Part shown: piece after piece, positions 15,536-22,219 of the stretch
Position numbering within the stretch: position 1 is the stretch's first letter
Layout of the letters: the number at the start of each line of letters is the position of its first letter
Assembly (NCBI GenBank): GCA_045546875.1
Contig: JAZQDP010000162.1
Span: 1-22,219 of the forward strand
Direction: 5' to 3'
Source of the DNA: RUG11551 sp045546875
GTDB lineage: Bacteria > Planctomycetota > Planctomycetia > Pirellulales > Thermoguttaceae
Length of the DNA: 22,219 nucleotides
The notes under the pieces: model-generated
Seen by the model: the letters and a program-made list of their open reading frames with translations, nothing else
Database searches by the model: none
Told to the model about the DNA's origin: nothing
Translations under genes and position numbers: made by a program

Positions 15536-15921
15536 AGTGCAAAACTGAATATCATTACATTTTTATGACAATGCAGGAGTGCGACGCCGAAAAGATCGGT
15601 TCCTGATTGGATGTGGGTATCTTCGAAACAGGCTTTTCGGAGCTATAACTTTATCCCTTCGCCTGTGCGGCTTCGCACCTTGCCGTCGTTTTCTTTTTGC
15701 GGAGCGAACAATGTCCGCTCTCCGGATACGATTCCGGGTCGTTTTCGTTCGCCGACGGTAAATGCGTAATTCTGTTCGTTGCGTGAACTTCATTACCGTC
15801 TTTTTCTTGCGGCTAAATTTCGCCATCGGTGGAACGTCCACGAACCGGGCTGAACCATTTCCTTTTTTTGCAAGCAAAATTTGAATGTCCTCCCGGTGTA
15901 AAGATTTTACACCACAGCCTC
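15536..15921. repeat. Repeat-rich intergenic region with a diverged copy of the dispersed repeat
   Basis: No believable gene lies here; the longest frame, on the minus strand, is a run of Arg and Lys with no family features. At 15827-15856 is a degenerate relative of the 242-443 and 2306-2513 repeat: a hairpin GTGGA-ACG-TCCAC followed by CGAACCGGGCTGAACC, which parallels the GCGGGC/GCCCGC hairpin and CGAACCGGACTCAACC of copy 1. Further short motifs (ACTTCATTACCG, GCGGAGC...GTCCGC) are of the same kind. Confidence 0.55.
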
Positions 15922-15950
15922 TTGACTTTTCTTGTTTTTTCTTTTATAAT
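15922..15950 (+). promoter_or_regulatory. Sigma-70 promoter for the 966-aa secreted protein gene
   Basis: TTGACT (15922-15927) and a perfect TATAAT (15945-15950) are separated by exactly 17 bases, the best promoter in the window. The leader to 16066 is about 110 bases. It includes TTTTTCCGAGGCTTACGCCC (from 16016), which resembles the GC-hairpin end of the dispersed repeat at 2483-2509. Confidence 0.7.
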
Positions 15951-16065
15951 TTGAACAATATAAAAACAAGTTACGTAAAGCGAATTGTGAGAGCGTTCAC
16001 TTCGGAGACTTCGCCTTTTTCCGAGGCTTACGCCCCGCCATCATTATCTACCCCCATACACAACT

Positions 16066-18966
16066 ATGACGTCAATTATTAACCGATCGTATTTGGCTAT
16101 CATTTTATCATTCATTTTAATTGGAACCGTATCCGCACGAGGCGGAGGTGGGGCGTTTTTATGCCCAGACGTCAATGGCGCCGGCGCCGGCTGGGGAGTT
16201 GGATTTGTCGATATTAACCTTTCCCCTGAAAACGTTATCGGTCCGCTGACGGTTAATCAGGTTACAGTAACGTCCCCTGACAGACGGGTGTTTTATCCGG
16301 GCTTTGCTTTTAACGCTCCTGACCAGAAAGTCAAAGAGATATTAACTGAACGCCCAACGCTGCCTTCCTTTGTTCAGGGTATTGTCCGGAACGCAATGGA
16401 TAACGCGCGCCCACGCTGTCGGGTTTTCTTCTTGTTCCTGGGAAATCAACCGTTAAGAGTTGACATCGGAACCAATCCGCCCATCGCGTTTAATCTTGTT
16501 CCGATGTCCGATTCCAACTCCTATTATACGGTTCTTAACCAGTGGTTTAGCCATTTCATGCCGGAAGACTCCTCCCGACCAACCCGTCTTTCTGCGCCCG
16601 CCCCCTCAATGATAAAAAGTTATTTGCGGTCAATGCTGGTTTACCGGTTAGGTCTCAATCCCGAGGCTTTGGGACAAAAAGAGTCCCCATGGAACGATGC
16701 GTCTCCGTTTAATTTTGTAACCGCTACGCCAGAATTGCGGGCGAAAATGCCTTACATCTCCTATTTTGAAGACGAGTCTCTCAACGCTGTTTCAATCGAC
16801 AACGGAGCTTCAAAAGACAATAATCCTCCAGTTAACAACAATGCTCCAGGCGCCAACGACGCTGCTAATGCAGTAAAATCTGCGCTTTCTATCCTGGATA
16901 ATCCAGAGGTTCAACCCAATAACGAACCACAATCTCCCAACGATTCGACAGCCGGTTTAGACGAGAGCCAGAAACCCCGTCTGAATCCAATTGCGCCATC
17001 TTTATTTTTACCTTCGCCTGACCGAGAGAATTTAGATCTCGACGCCGACGTTGAAGTTGAACAGATTTCCCTGCGCGTCCCAAAAGACTGTTTATACATT
17101 CGGTTTGGGGCGTTCAAGAATTTTATCTGGTTTCAGAATTTATCTCAAAACGTCGAAGGCAATCTGCTGAACCTGTTGGCAGCTCAAAGCGTTGACGCCA
17201 ATATGGTCGAAAAGATTCAAACGACTCTTTCCAGCCGTCTGACGGAGATGTCAAAGGCGTTGGGGCAAACTGTCATTAAAGACGTCGCGCTGATCGGATC
17301 CGATTTGTTCTTTGACGACGGTCCGTCTATCGGATTGCTTTTCCATAGCAGCAACAATTTCCTTCTTTCCGCCGGGATCAATAACGAACGGGCAGCCGCG
17401 GTCAAAAAGAATCCGTCAGCCAAAGAAAAAACTGTTACTATTGCCGGCAAGAAAGTCAAATATTTATCTACGCCGGACGGAAAAATTCAATCCTACTACG
17501 TCGTTGACGGGATGTTTCATTTAATTACATCGTCCAAAACTTTGGTTGAACTGTTCCTCAAAACTTCAAAAAATAAAGAAGACTCTTTGGGAACCCAGCC
17601 GTATTTCCGATACGCCCGAACGCAGATGCCGTTATCCAATAAATACACGGTTTTTGCGTATGCCAGCGAAGATTTTCTCTATCGCCTTGTTTCCCCTCAG
17701 TACTGGACGGAAATATCTCGCCGACGCCGATCTGCGGCTGAGATTGAAATGACCATTCTGGCTCAGCAGGCAGCGGCTAACGAAGGCGTTGACTGCGCCA
17801 CAATTGAAGATTTGGTTAAATACGGCTATCTTCCAAAATCGGCTATTATTCGCCCTGATGGAAGCCGACTTCAATTTGACGAAAACGGGGTTATCTACGA
17901 TACTCTGCGCGGGTACAGCGGTTGTTTTCATCCCGCGGCAGATGTAAACGTTGAAGGGCTTTCTGATTACGAACTTGCCCGATACGAAGCAATGCGGCAA
18001 AGTTTTCAGGAAAACGTTGTACAGCTTAGCCCACTAATGGTTGGATTCACAGTCAAATCGACTGGGGAGGATCGCTCTCAATTGCATATTGACGCCCGAG
18101 TCGCCCCCTTTGCACGCGCGCATTTCGAAAAAGTCAAGGGCTATTTTGGTCCTCTGGATTCGGTTCGTTTTGCTCCCATTCCCGGCGACTGCATTCAGGC
18201 GCAGGCGATTCTTAACAACGCCCGTCTGCTCATTGGCGTCCGAAACGACATCCCGTATCAAGGGCGAACTGGTCGCATTGTCAGAGACGTTCTCACCGGA
18301 ATTTTTGGCAACGATTTGGGACTCTACTTCGGCACAACAAACGAACACGGTTTTATCGGTTTATTGGGGACGTTTAACATCATTCCCGGCAGACCAACGG
18401 CTCAATATTCAATTCATTCCAAACCGGATATTGACATGAGATACCGAGATCAGTACATTCGTCTTTTCTCCTTCCAGCCGGAAATTCCTCCTCAGGTTGA
18501 ACCGTATTTGAGATACGAAACTGCCGAATCTCCCCAACACGTCTGGATTTCGGTCAATAATCCAATGGGAGCTCCAGTCGGAAATCGTATAAACAACATG
18601 TTCTATGCGCTATCCGCCAGAACGTCTCTGAGAAACCTGATTACGCTCCAAACGATGGTTCAACAGCTTGGGGTTCCTTCCGAACAGGCAATGAACCTGT
18701 TTGAGACGTGTGCTAACTCTAAAATGGTTTCTCCTATTGGCGGGCAGTACGTTTACCAAACCTTATCGCCAACTCACGGATACTGGACAGACACCGCGTT
18801 GGGATACGCTAACATGCGTAATTTAGGTTGGTTTTCAGTTCAAGCGCCACAGGGATATTTAGCTCAACCGTGGACCTGGTTTATCGGGGGAGATTTTCAA
18901 TTTAAAATTGAACCGCAAAACGTTCAGTTTTCCGCTACAATTGACATGGTTGATTTAGGAAAATAA
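16066..18966 (+). CDS. Secreted protein of unknown function, 966 aa
   Basis: I cannot assign this protein to a family. It begins with a signal peptide (1-24, cleavage after VSA) followed by a Gly run (RGGGGAF). A first domain of about 220 residues is rich in Pro and aromatic residues. A low-complexity linker of Asn, Pro, Asp and Ser (about 245-308) joins it to a larger second part. There, segments such as DGMFHLITSSKTLVELFL (near 480) and YTVFAYASEDFLYRLVSPQYW recall large planctomycete proteins in which a folded unit is followed by a screening of substrate levels; a loose likeness to DUF3352 is possible but not shown. There is no C-terminal anchor: the chain ends IDMVDLGK. It has its own strong promoter. 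The periplasm or cell exterior is the expected location. Confidence 0.82.
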   Translation: MTSIINRSYLAIILSFILIGTVSARGGGGAFLCPDVNGAGAGWGVGFVDINLSPENVIGPLTVNQVTVTSPDRRVFYPGFAFNAPDQKVKEILTERPTLPSFVQGIVRNAMDNARPRCRVFFLFLGNQPLRVDIGTNPPIAFNLVPMSDSNSYYTVLNQWFSHFMPEDSSRPTRLSAPAPSMIKSYLRSMLVYRLGLNPEALGQKESPWNDASPFNFVTATPELRAKMPYISYFEDESLNAVSIDNGASKDNNPPVNNNAPGANDAANAVKSALSILDNPEVQPNNEPQSPNDSTAGLDESQKPRLNPIAPSLFLPSPDRENLDLDADVEVEQISLRVPKDCLYIRFGAFKNFIWFQNLSQNVEGNLLNLLAAQSVDANMVEKIQTTLSSRLTEMSKALGQTVIKDVALIGSDLFFDDGPSIGLLFHSSNNFLLSAGINNERAAAVKKNPSAKEKTVTIAGKKVKYLSTPDGKIQSYYVVDGMFHLITSSKTLVELFLKTSKNKEDSLGTQPYFRYARTQMPLSNKYTVFAYASEDFLYRLVSPQYWTEISRRRRSAAEIEMTILAQQAAANEGVDCATIEDLVKYGYLPKSAIIRPDGSRLQFDENGVIYDTLRGYSGCFHPAADVNVEGLSDYELARYEAMRQSFQENVVQLSPLMVGFTVKSTGEDRSQLHIDARVAPFARAHFEKVKGYFGPLDSVRFAPIPGDCIQAQAILNNARLLIGVRNDIPYQGRTGRIVRDVLTGIFGNDLGLYFGTTNEHGFIGLLGTFNIIPGRPTAQYSIHSKPDIDMRYRDQYIRLFSFQPEIPPQVEPYLRYETAESPQHVWISVNNPMGAPVGNRINNMFYALSARTSLRNLITLQTMVQQLGVPSEQAMNLFETCANSKMVSPIGGQYVYQTLSPTHGYWTDTALGYANMRNLGWFSVQAPQGYLAQPWTWFIGGDFQFKIEPQNVQFSATIDMVDLGK

Positions 18967-19071
18967 AGGGAGTAGGGAGTAGGGAATAGGGAGTAGGATG
19001 TTAGTTAGGAGTTAGGTGTGAGGAGTTATTGAGGCGCTTTGCTTCAATTGCTAATTGCTAATTCCGAATTA
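18967..19071 (+). repeat. Two adjoining heptanucleotide repeat arrays between the 966-aa gene and purN
   Basis: From the base after the stop codon, (A)GGGAGTA/GGGAATA units run to about 19000, then TTAGGAG, TTAGGTG and TGAGGAG to 19027. At 19045-19071 the complementary strand reads TTCGGAA, TTAGCAA, TTAGCAA, TTG, the same units found after uppS. A further TTAGCAG lies at 19086-19092, overlapping the SD of purN. Confidence 0.75.
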
Positions 19072-19102
19072 AACTTCTCTGGCAATTAGCAGGAGATGTG
19101 TA

Positions 19103-19840
19103 ATGCAGCAGTCAAATAGCGAAAAACAAGAGGGACAAATGGAACAACTCCGTTGCGCGGTTTTAATATCCGGAGCTGGCAGAACGTTGAAAAACCTTCT
19201 GGATTGTCAAGATAACGGGAGGTTGAAAAATGTTACTTTTCCGTTAATTATATCCAGCTCGCCCGCCGCGACCGGGTTGCAGTATGCGTCCCGCTGCGGC
19301 GCTGGAGCAGAGATTGTCGATCGAAAAGAATACGATTCAGACGAGTCCTTTTCAGACGCGATCTACAAATTGATCGACCTGCACAAATGCAATTTTATCA
19401 TTTTGGCTGGATTTATGCGAAAGCTGACAATCCGACCAGATTTTGAAAATCGAGCCGTTAATATTCATCCCTCTTTAATCCCCAGCTTTTGCGGTCCTGG
19501 TTATTATGGAATGAAAGTTCATCAGGCGGCCATTGATTGCGGCGTAAAAGTCAGCGGTTGTACAGTTCATTTCGTTACAAATCAGGTTGACGATGGACCA
19601 ATTATTCTGCAAAAAACCGTTCCCGTCTACGATAATGACGATTCCGCTGCGTTAGCTGCCCGCGTTTTGGAAATGGAATTTCAGGCTTTGCCTGAAGCGT
19701 TAGAATTAATAGCGGCTCGAAGCATTACCGTTGTAGGACGGAGGGTTATTGCGAACTCCCATAATTATACTGGCTCATCCGATAACTGCGTACCTAACGG
19801 TTTTGAACAGGACAGTCCGTTCACGGATTTGACGGATTAA
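19103..19840 (+). CDS. purN: Phosphoribosylglycinamide formyltransferase, 245 aa
   Basis: PurN transfers a formyl group from 10-formyl-tetrahydrofolate to GAR in the third step of purine synthesis in the cytoplasm. The N-terminal Rossmann start is CAVLISGAGRTLKNLL, where many homologues have G-S/N-G-S-N-L. Catalytic residues are present: N120 and H122 in AVNIHPSLIPSF, and D163 in QVDDGPIILQ. FIILAGFMRKL is the conserved core strand. The substrate loop reads SFCGPGYYGMKVHQA rather than the common PGxHTHxxA, a variant form. The protein runs about 30 residues longer than E. coli PurN, with short extra tails at both ends. The start at 19103 is set by AGGAG 7 bases upstream, one of few clear SD sites in the window; an internal ATG 12 codons in lacks one. 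Neighbours are unrelated, so it seems to stand alone. Confidence 0.92.
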   Translation: MQQSNSEKQEGQMEQLRCAVLISGAGRTLKNLLDCQDNGRLKNVTFPLIISSSPAATGLQYASRCGAGAEIVDRKEYDSDESFSDAIYKLIDLHKCNFIILAGFMRKLTIRPDFENRAVNIHPSLIPSFCGPGYYGMKVHQAAIDCGVKVSGCTVHFVTNQVDDGPIILQKTVPVYDNDDSAALAARVLEMEFQALPEALELIAARSITVVGRRVIANSHNYTGSSDNCVPNGFEQDSPFTDLTD

Positions 19841-20079
19841 ACGGAGCGCGAAGCCGTGTTTTCTGTGTGGGACTTAATAGACCCTAAATAAACCTATTTT
19901 AGTTCACAGGTACGGACTTGCCGGAATAGCCATAGAATTCTATATCGAGAGCTGCGCTGATGAAAAACAAAACAGAATTGGAAGGATAGGCGAAAAGCAA
20001 CGAAAGATATTTTAGAAAAAGTAGCTGAATAGAATTAACAGCGTTTTGTACGAAAGTTATGACTGCGATAACTCGACAG
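19841..20079. other. Intergenic region without recognisable gene
   Basis: No open frame with protein-like character, no strong hairpin and no copy of the repeat families was found here on either strand. Confidence 0.5.
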
Positions 20080-20085
20080 TATAAT
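20080..20085 (+). promoter_or_regulatory. Candidate -10 box for the small membrane protein gene
   Basis: A perfect TATAAT lies 30 bases before the ATG at 20115; the -35 (TTATGA, 20057-20062, spacer 17) is weak. Transcription from here would start near 20092, which makes the TTG at 20094 an unlikely start codon. Confidence 0.4.
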
Positions 20086-20114
20086 TCACTCTTTTGGTAA
20101 AAAAGTCATTTACC

Positions 20115-20645
20115 ATGAAAAACCGCAATTACGTTATTTCATCAATCGTTATTTTATCAATAGCAGTAATTGTCCTGGCGCTTCTTCTGGTTACGGGTTT
20201 TGATGAGAATTTAGCGTTCCCATTAGTATGGATAATTATTTTTAGCGCTCCAATTCTGATTGCTGTTTCCAGCATTCCTCCTGTTGTAAATTATATACAA
20301 AACAATAAACGCGAAACCTGCTGGAATATTCAAAACGACAATCAGGGAACTGCAACTATTTTAAAAAGCATTCTGGCATTTACAATAATAATGACGTTTG
20401 GATTCCCCTGTTCCATACCATTATGCAATATGTTAGATTGCCCGGAACTCATAACGTATATTCTCATTTTAGTGGCGATCGCTTGTCTTTTGCAAATCCT
20501 GACAAATCTTTATATGTATATTAAAACCAGGTTGTTGTCATTTGCAATAGCGTTTATTACAAACGTCTTGGCTGTAATAATCTTTTTTGCCTCAGTCATT
20601 ATATTTATTATTTGGGGCTTATATGCATTGTATCAAGCCCATTGA
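20115..20645 (+). CDS. Small hydrophobic membrane protein of unknown function, 176 aa
   Basis: I do not recognise this protein. It is very hydrophobic, with about five predicted membrane helices near residues 6-28, 35-60, 82-102, 112-135 and 140-173. A polar loop of about 20 residues (62-80, NNKRETCWNIQNDNQG) separates the second and third. Cysteines at 69, 99, 104 and 109 are not in a known metal motif. The start at 20115 is chosen over a TTG seven codons upstream because the -10 box is too close to the latter. There is no SD. The gene is AT-richer than purN and the beta-helix genes. It stands alone, convergent with the Sel1 lipoprotein gene. Confidence 0.7.
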   Translation: MKNRNYVISSIVILSIAVIVLALLLVTGFDENLAFPLVWIIIFSAPILIAVSSIPPVVNYIQNNKRETCWNIQNDNQGTATILKSILAFTIIMTFGFPCSIPLCNMLDCPELITYILILVAIACLLQILTNLYMYIKTRLLSFAIAFITNVLAVIIFFASVIIFIIWGLYALYQAH

Positions 20646-20672
20646 CCGCGCTGGAACGAGAGGAGGAAAAGA

Positions 20673-20720
20673 ATGGATAAAGTCTGCGCTCTGTGGAGGT
20701 TGACAAAGCAAACGAATTAG
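20673..20720 (+). CDS. Possible 15-aa open reading frame with an excellent ribosome binding site
   Basis: AGGAGG (20661-20666) stands 6 bases before an ATG that opens a 15-codon frame (MDKVCALWRLTKQTN). In a window where most genes lack an SD this is notable, but the peptide matches nothing known and could be chance or the remnant of a decayed gene. Confidence 0.2.
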   Translation: MDKVCALWRLTKQTN

Positions 20721-20740
20721 AACTTTGGCAAGCCACAGGG

Positions 20741-20758
20741 ATAAACCCGGTGGGTTAT
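20741..20758. terminator. Small hairpin between convergent genes
   Basis: ATAA(A)CCC-GGT-GGGTTAT forms a 7-bp stem with one bulged A. It lies between the stops of the small membrane protein gene and the Sel1 lipoprotein gene, where a two-way terminator would be expected, but there is no T-run on either side. Confidence 0.3.
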
Positions 20759-20791
20759 AGAGAATAGAAATAAGTCTCACGCAGGAACAAA

Positions 20792-21775
20792 TTATTCTTG
20801 CTCAATTTCCTTGAGAGCTTCGACAGCTCCTTTGTGTCCTTGTTGAGCCGCTTTTTGAAGCCATTTTTTAGCTTCCGCTTTGTCTTGAGCTACGCCAGCG
20901 CCATCATAATAGGAAATAGCGAGATTATACTGTGCTTCGGGTTCTCCCTGTTGAGCCGCTTTGAGAAACCAATTTACAGATTGAGTTTTGTCCTGTTCAA
21001 CTCCGTCGCCGTCTCGATAACAAACGCCGAGATTGTATTGCGCCGAGGAATCCCCTTGTTCCGCCGCTTCACGGAACCATTTCGCCGCTTCTTTTTTGTC
21101 TTGCTCTACGCCGTCGCCCAATAAATAGCAAATGGCAAGATTGTATTGAGATTGGGCGTCTCCCTGTTTCGCCGCTTCACGAAACAATTTGGCAGCTTCT
21201 GCCTTGTTTTTCGCGACGCCGTCGCCGGTATAATAAATGTTTCCAAGATTAAACTGAGCTGCGGCATATCCTTGTTGAGCGGCTAAAAGATACCATTTTA
21301 TTGCCTCATTTATATCTTTATCAACGCCCAGGTTATTGTAATAACAACGACCAAGGCAATACTGAGCCATTGAGTCTCCCTGTTGAGCGGCTTTAAGAAA
21401 CCATTTAACCGCCTCGCTCATGTCTTTGGAAACGCCATCGCCATTAGCGTAACAAATGCCAAGATTGCATTGCGCCATTGCAAACCCTTTTTCCGCTGCC
21501 ATGCGGAAGTAATTCGCGGATTCTTCTTTATTTGCATCGACGCCGTCGCCGTCTCGATAGCAAACGCCGAGTTCGTATTGCGCTATAACATGCCCTGATT
21601 TTGCCGCCTGTTTCCAGCTTTCGACTGCTTTTTGTAAATTAACTCGTTTCCCGTTAGCGCCAAAATAATAGTCGTGTCCTTGATTGTAAAGGGCTTCCGG
21701 ATTAGGGCTACATGAAGCAAAAAACATACTAAAAAGGAGAACTGACATCGCAACGATTGATCTGAGTAAAGGCAT
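20792..21775 (-). CDS. Sel1-repeat lipoprotein, 327 aa
   Basis: The N-terminus is a lipoprotein signal: a hydrophobic stretch and the lipobox FAS-C22, so it should be lipid-anchored on the outside of a membrane. The rest is a solenoid of 36-residue Sel1-like (TPR-related) repeats. There is one degenerate unit (about 28-62), seven full units of the pattern GDxxAQYNLGxCYxxGDGVxxDxxEAxxWFxxAAxQ, and a partial last unit ending KEIEQE. Such proteins act as scaffolds for protein contacts, often in envelope stress, secretion or signalling; the partner here is unknown. Units 5 and 6 are the most alike, suggesting recent duplication. No SD is visible. It is convergent with the small membrane protein gene and has no operon partner in the window. 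Confidence 0.93.
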   Translation of the reverse strand: MPLLRSIVAMSVLLFSMFFASCSPNPEALYNQGHDYYFGANGKRVNLQKAVESWKQAAKSGHVIAQYELGVCYRDGDGVDANKEESANYFRMAAEKGFAMAQCNLGICYANGDGVSKDMSEAVKWFLKAAQQGDSMAQYCLGRCYYNNLGVDKDINEAIKWYLLAAQQGYAAAQFNLGNIYYTGDGVAKNKAEAAKLFREAAKQGDAQSQYNLAICYLLGDGVEQDKKEAAKWFREAAEQGDSSAQYNLGVCYRDGDGVEQDKTQSVNWFLKAAQQGEPEAQYNLAISYYDGAGVAQDKAEAKKWLQKAAQQGHKGAVEALKEIEQE

Positions 21776-21840
21776 AATAATTCAGGGTTAGTTGCACGCG
21801 AATTTAATAATATTCTAAATGTATTTTATAGAATTAAGCT

Positions 21841-21859
21841 CAATTAGCAATAGGGGGCA
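21841..21859 (+). repeat. Short heptanucleotide repeat remnant upstream of the Sel1 gene
   Basis: TTAGCAA followed by TAGGGGG within an AT-rich stretch is the smallest member of the heptamer family in the window. The gap from 21776 holds no gene. Confidence 0.45.
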
Positions 21860-21972
21860 AGTAAAATATAATTCGGAGGATGCGCGCTCAAAATTGAGTT
21901 GCGAAAATGGATAAGAAAAATTTGAACGCCCCCATATCAGAAACCGACATCGTCGGGCGCTTATTCTGGGGC

Positions 21973-22009
21973 GCGGACATTGTCCGCAAAACGGCGGGTA
22001 TTACCCGCC
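21973..22009. repeat. Pair of perfect hairpins with ATT loops
   Basis: GCGGAC-ATT-GTCCGC (21973-21987) and GGCGGGT-ATT-ACCCGCC (21993-22009) lie five bases apart. Together with GGCGGAT-ATT-ATCCGCC at 2249-2265 they form a set of REP-like palindromes in which stem bases vary in complementary pairs while the ATT loop is constant. Just downstream, TTTAAAACTTCGCGAAC (22026-22042) is shared with the two ~200-bp repeats. Confidence 0.65.
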
Positions 22010-22084
22010 TCCCGAAATTGGCGCCTTTAAAACTTCGCGAACCTCCTCTGCGTCTCCGCATCTGTGCGTGAGATTTGTCGGAAT

Positions 22085-22118
22085 GCGAGAGGGAAGCGAA
22101 AGCGAAACTCTCGCTTTT
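22085..22118 (+). terminator. Intrinsic terminator-like hairpin with T-run
   Basis: GCGAGAG and CTCTCGC form a perfect 7-bp stem around a 16-base A/G-rich loop, followed by TTTTATTATT. It is the only hairpin with a proper T-run in the window, yet no plus-strand gene lies upstream of it, since the Sel1 gene runs the other way. Confidence 0.4.
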
Positions 22119-22140
22119 ATTATTAATAGAATCGCTCAAA

Positions 22141-22199
22141 CCGTCAAGCATAGCTTGATACAGAAAAACGAATCATCTTCTTGACGGCAAGCCGTCAAG
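22141..22199. repeat. CCGTCAAG palindromic elements
   Basis: TCAAGC-ATA-GCTTGA (22144-22158) and CTTGACGGCAAGCCGTCAAG (22180-22199, 9-bp arms) both contain CCGTCAAG. The 12-mer CCGTCAAGCATA at 22141 also occurs at 4064-4075 within an inverted repeat in the hydrogenase regulator gene. Confidence 0.5.
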
Positions 22200-22219
22200 T
22201 ACTAAAGCGAGAGAGGACG

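Noticed and set aside
15563..15877. Minus-strand open frame of 104 codons rich in Arg and Lys
   Set aside because: The composition is what GC-rich hairpins and repeats give when translated, there is no family motif or SD, and it covers repeat-derived DNA.
21888..22151. Minus-strand open frame of 87 codons near the window end
   Set aside because: It is a translation of the palindromes and repeat fragments; no protein-like features.

Overview
The window most likely comes from an anaerobic member of the Planctomycetota, or failing that the wider PVC group (Lentisphaerae, Verrucomicrobia). This is an inference. It rests on two giant secreted beta-strand-repeat proteins ending in textbook PEP-CTERM anchors, an [FeFe]-hydrogenase maturase (HydG) with its small TM1266-type regulator, an oxygen-sensitive hybrid cluster protein, mostly leaderless-looking starts without Shine-Dalgarno (SD) sites, and intergenic spaces packed with short repeats and hairpins. 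No rRNA, tRNA, CRISPR array, transposase or phage gene was seen.

Layout. 1-207 is the C-terminal end of an isoprenyl (undecaprenyl diphosphate) synthase. On the minus strand follow hcp (489-2060), hydG (2517-3935) and a hydrogenase-system regulator (4012-4275). The regulator and hydG look like one transcription unit behind a ~270-nt leader that contains nested inverted repeats, including three segments able to form two mutually exclusive helices. A divergent plus-strand gene (4740-5906) encodes a zinc-ribbon multi-pass membrane protein.

The centre of the window (6121-15504) holds two large cell-surface proteins of 1309 and 1718 aa. Each has a signal peptide, a long Gly/Thr/Asn-rich beta-helix made of autotransporter-type repeats, and an almost identical C-terminal region ending in VPEPSTW, a membrane helix and RKRK. 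The second also carries a LamG-like and an F5/8C-like domain at its N-terminus. Both contain internal tandem duplications, and the two genes share an 11-base promoter block around the -10 box. No exosortase gene is in the window.

Downstream come an unrecognised secreted protein of 966 aa (16066-18966), purN for purine synthesis (19103-19840), a small hydrophobic membrane protein (20115-20645), and on the minus strand a Sel1-repeat lipoprotein (20792-21775). The last ~440 bases hold only repeats and hairpins.

The most unusual non-coding content is (i) heptanucleotide repeat arrays that begin directly at stop codons of three genes and in one case encode the last residues and the stop, (ii) a dispersed ~200-bp repeat downstream of hcp and hydG with more degenerate relatives elsewhere, (iii) palindromic hairpins whose two arms change together between copies, and (iv) the switch-like leader of the hydrogenase maturation genes.
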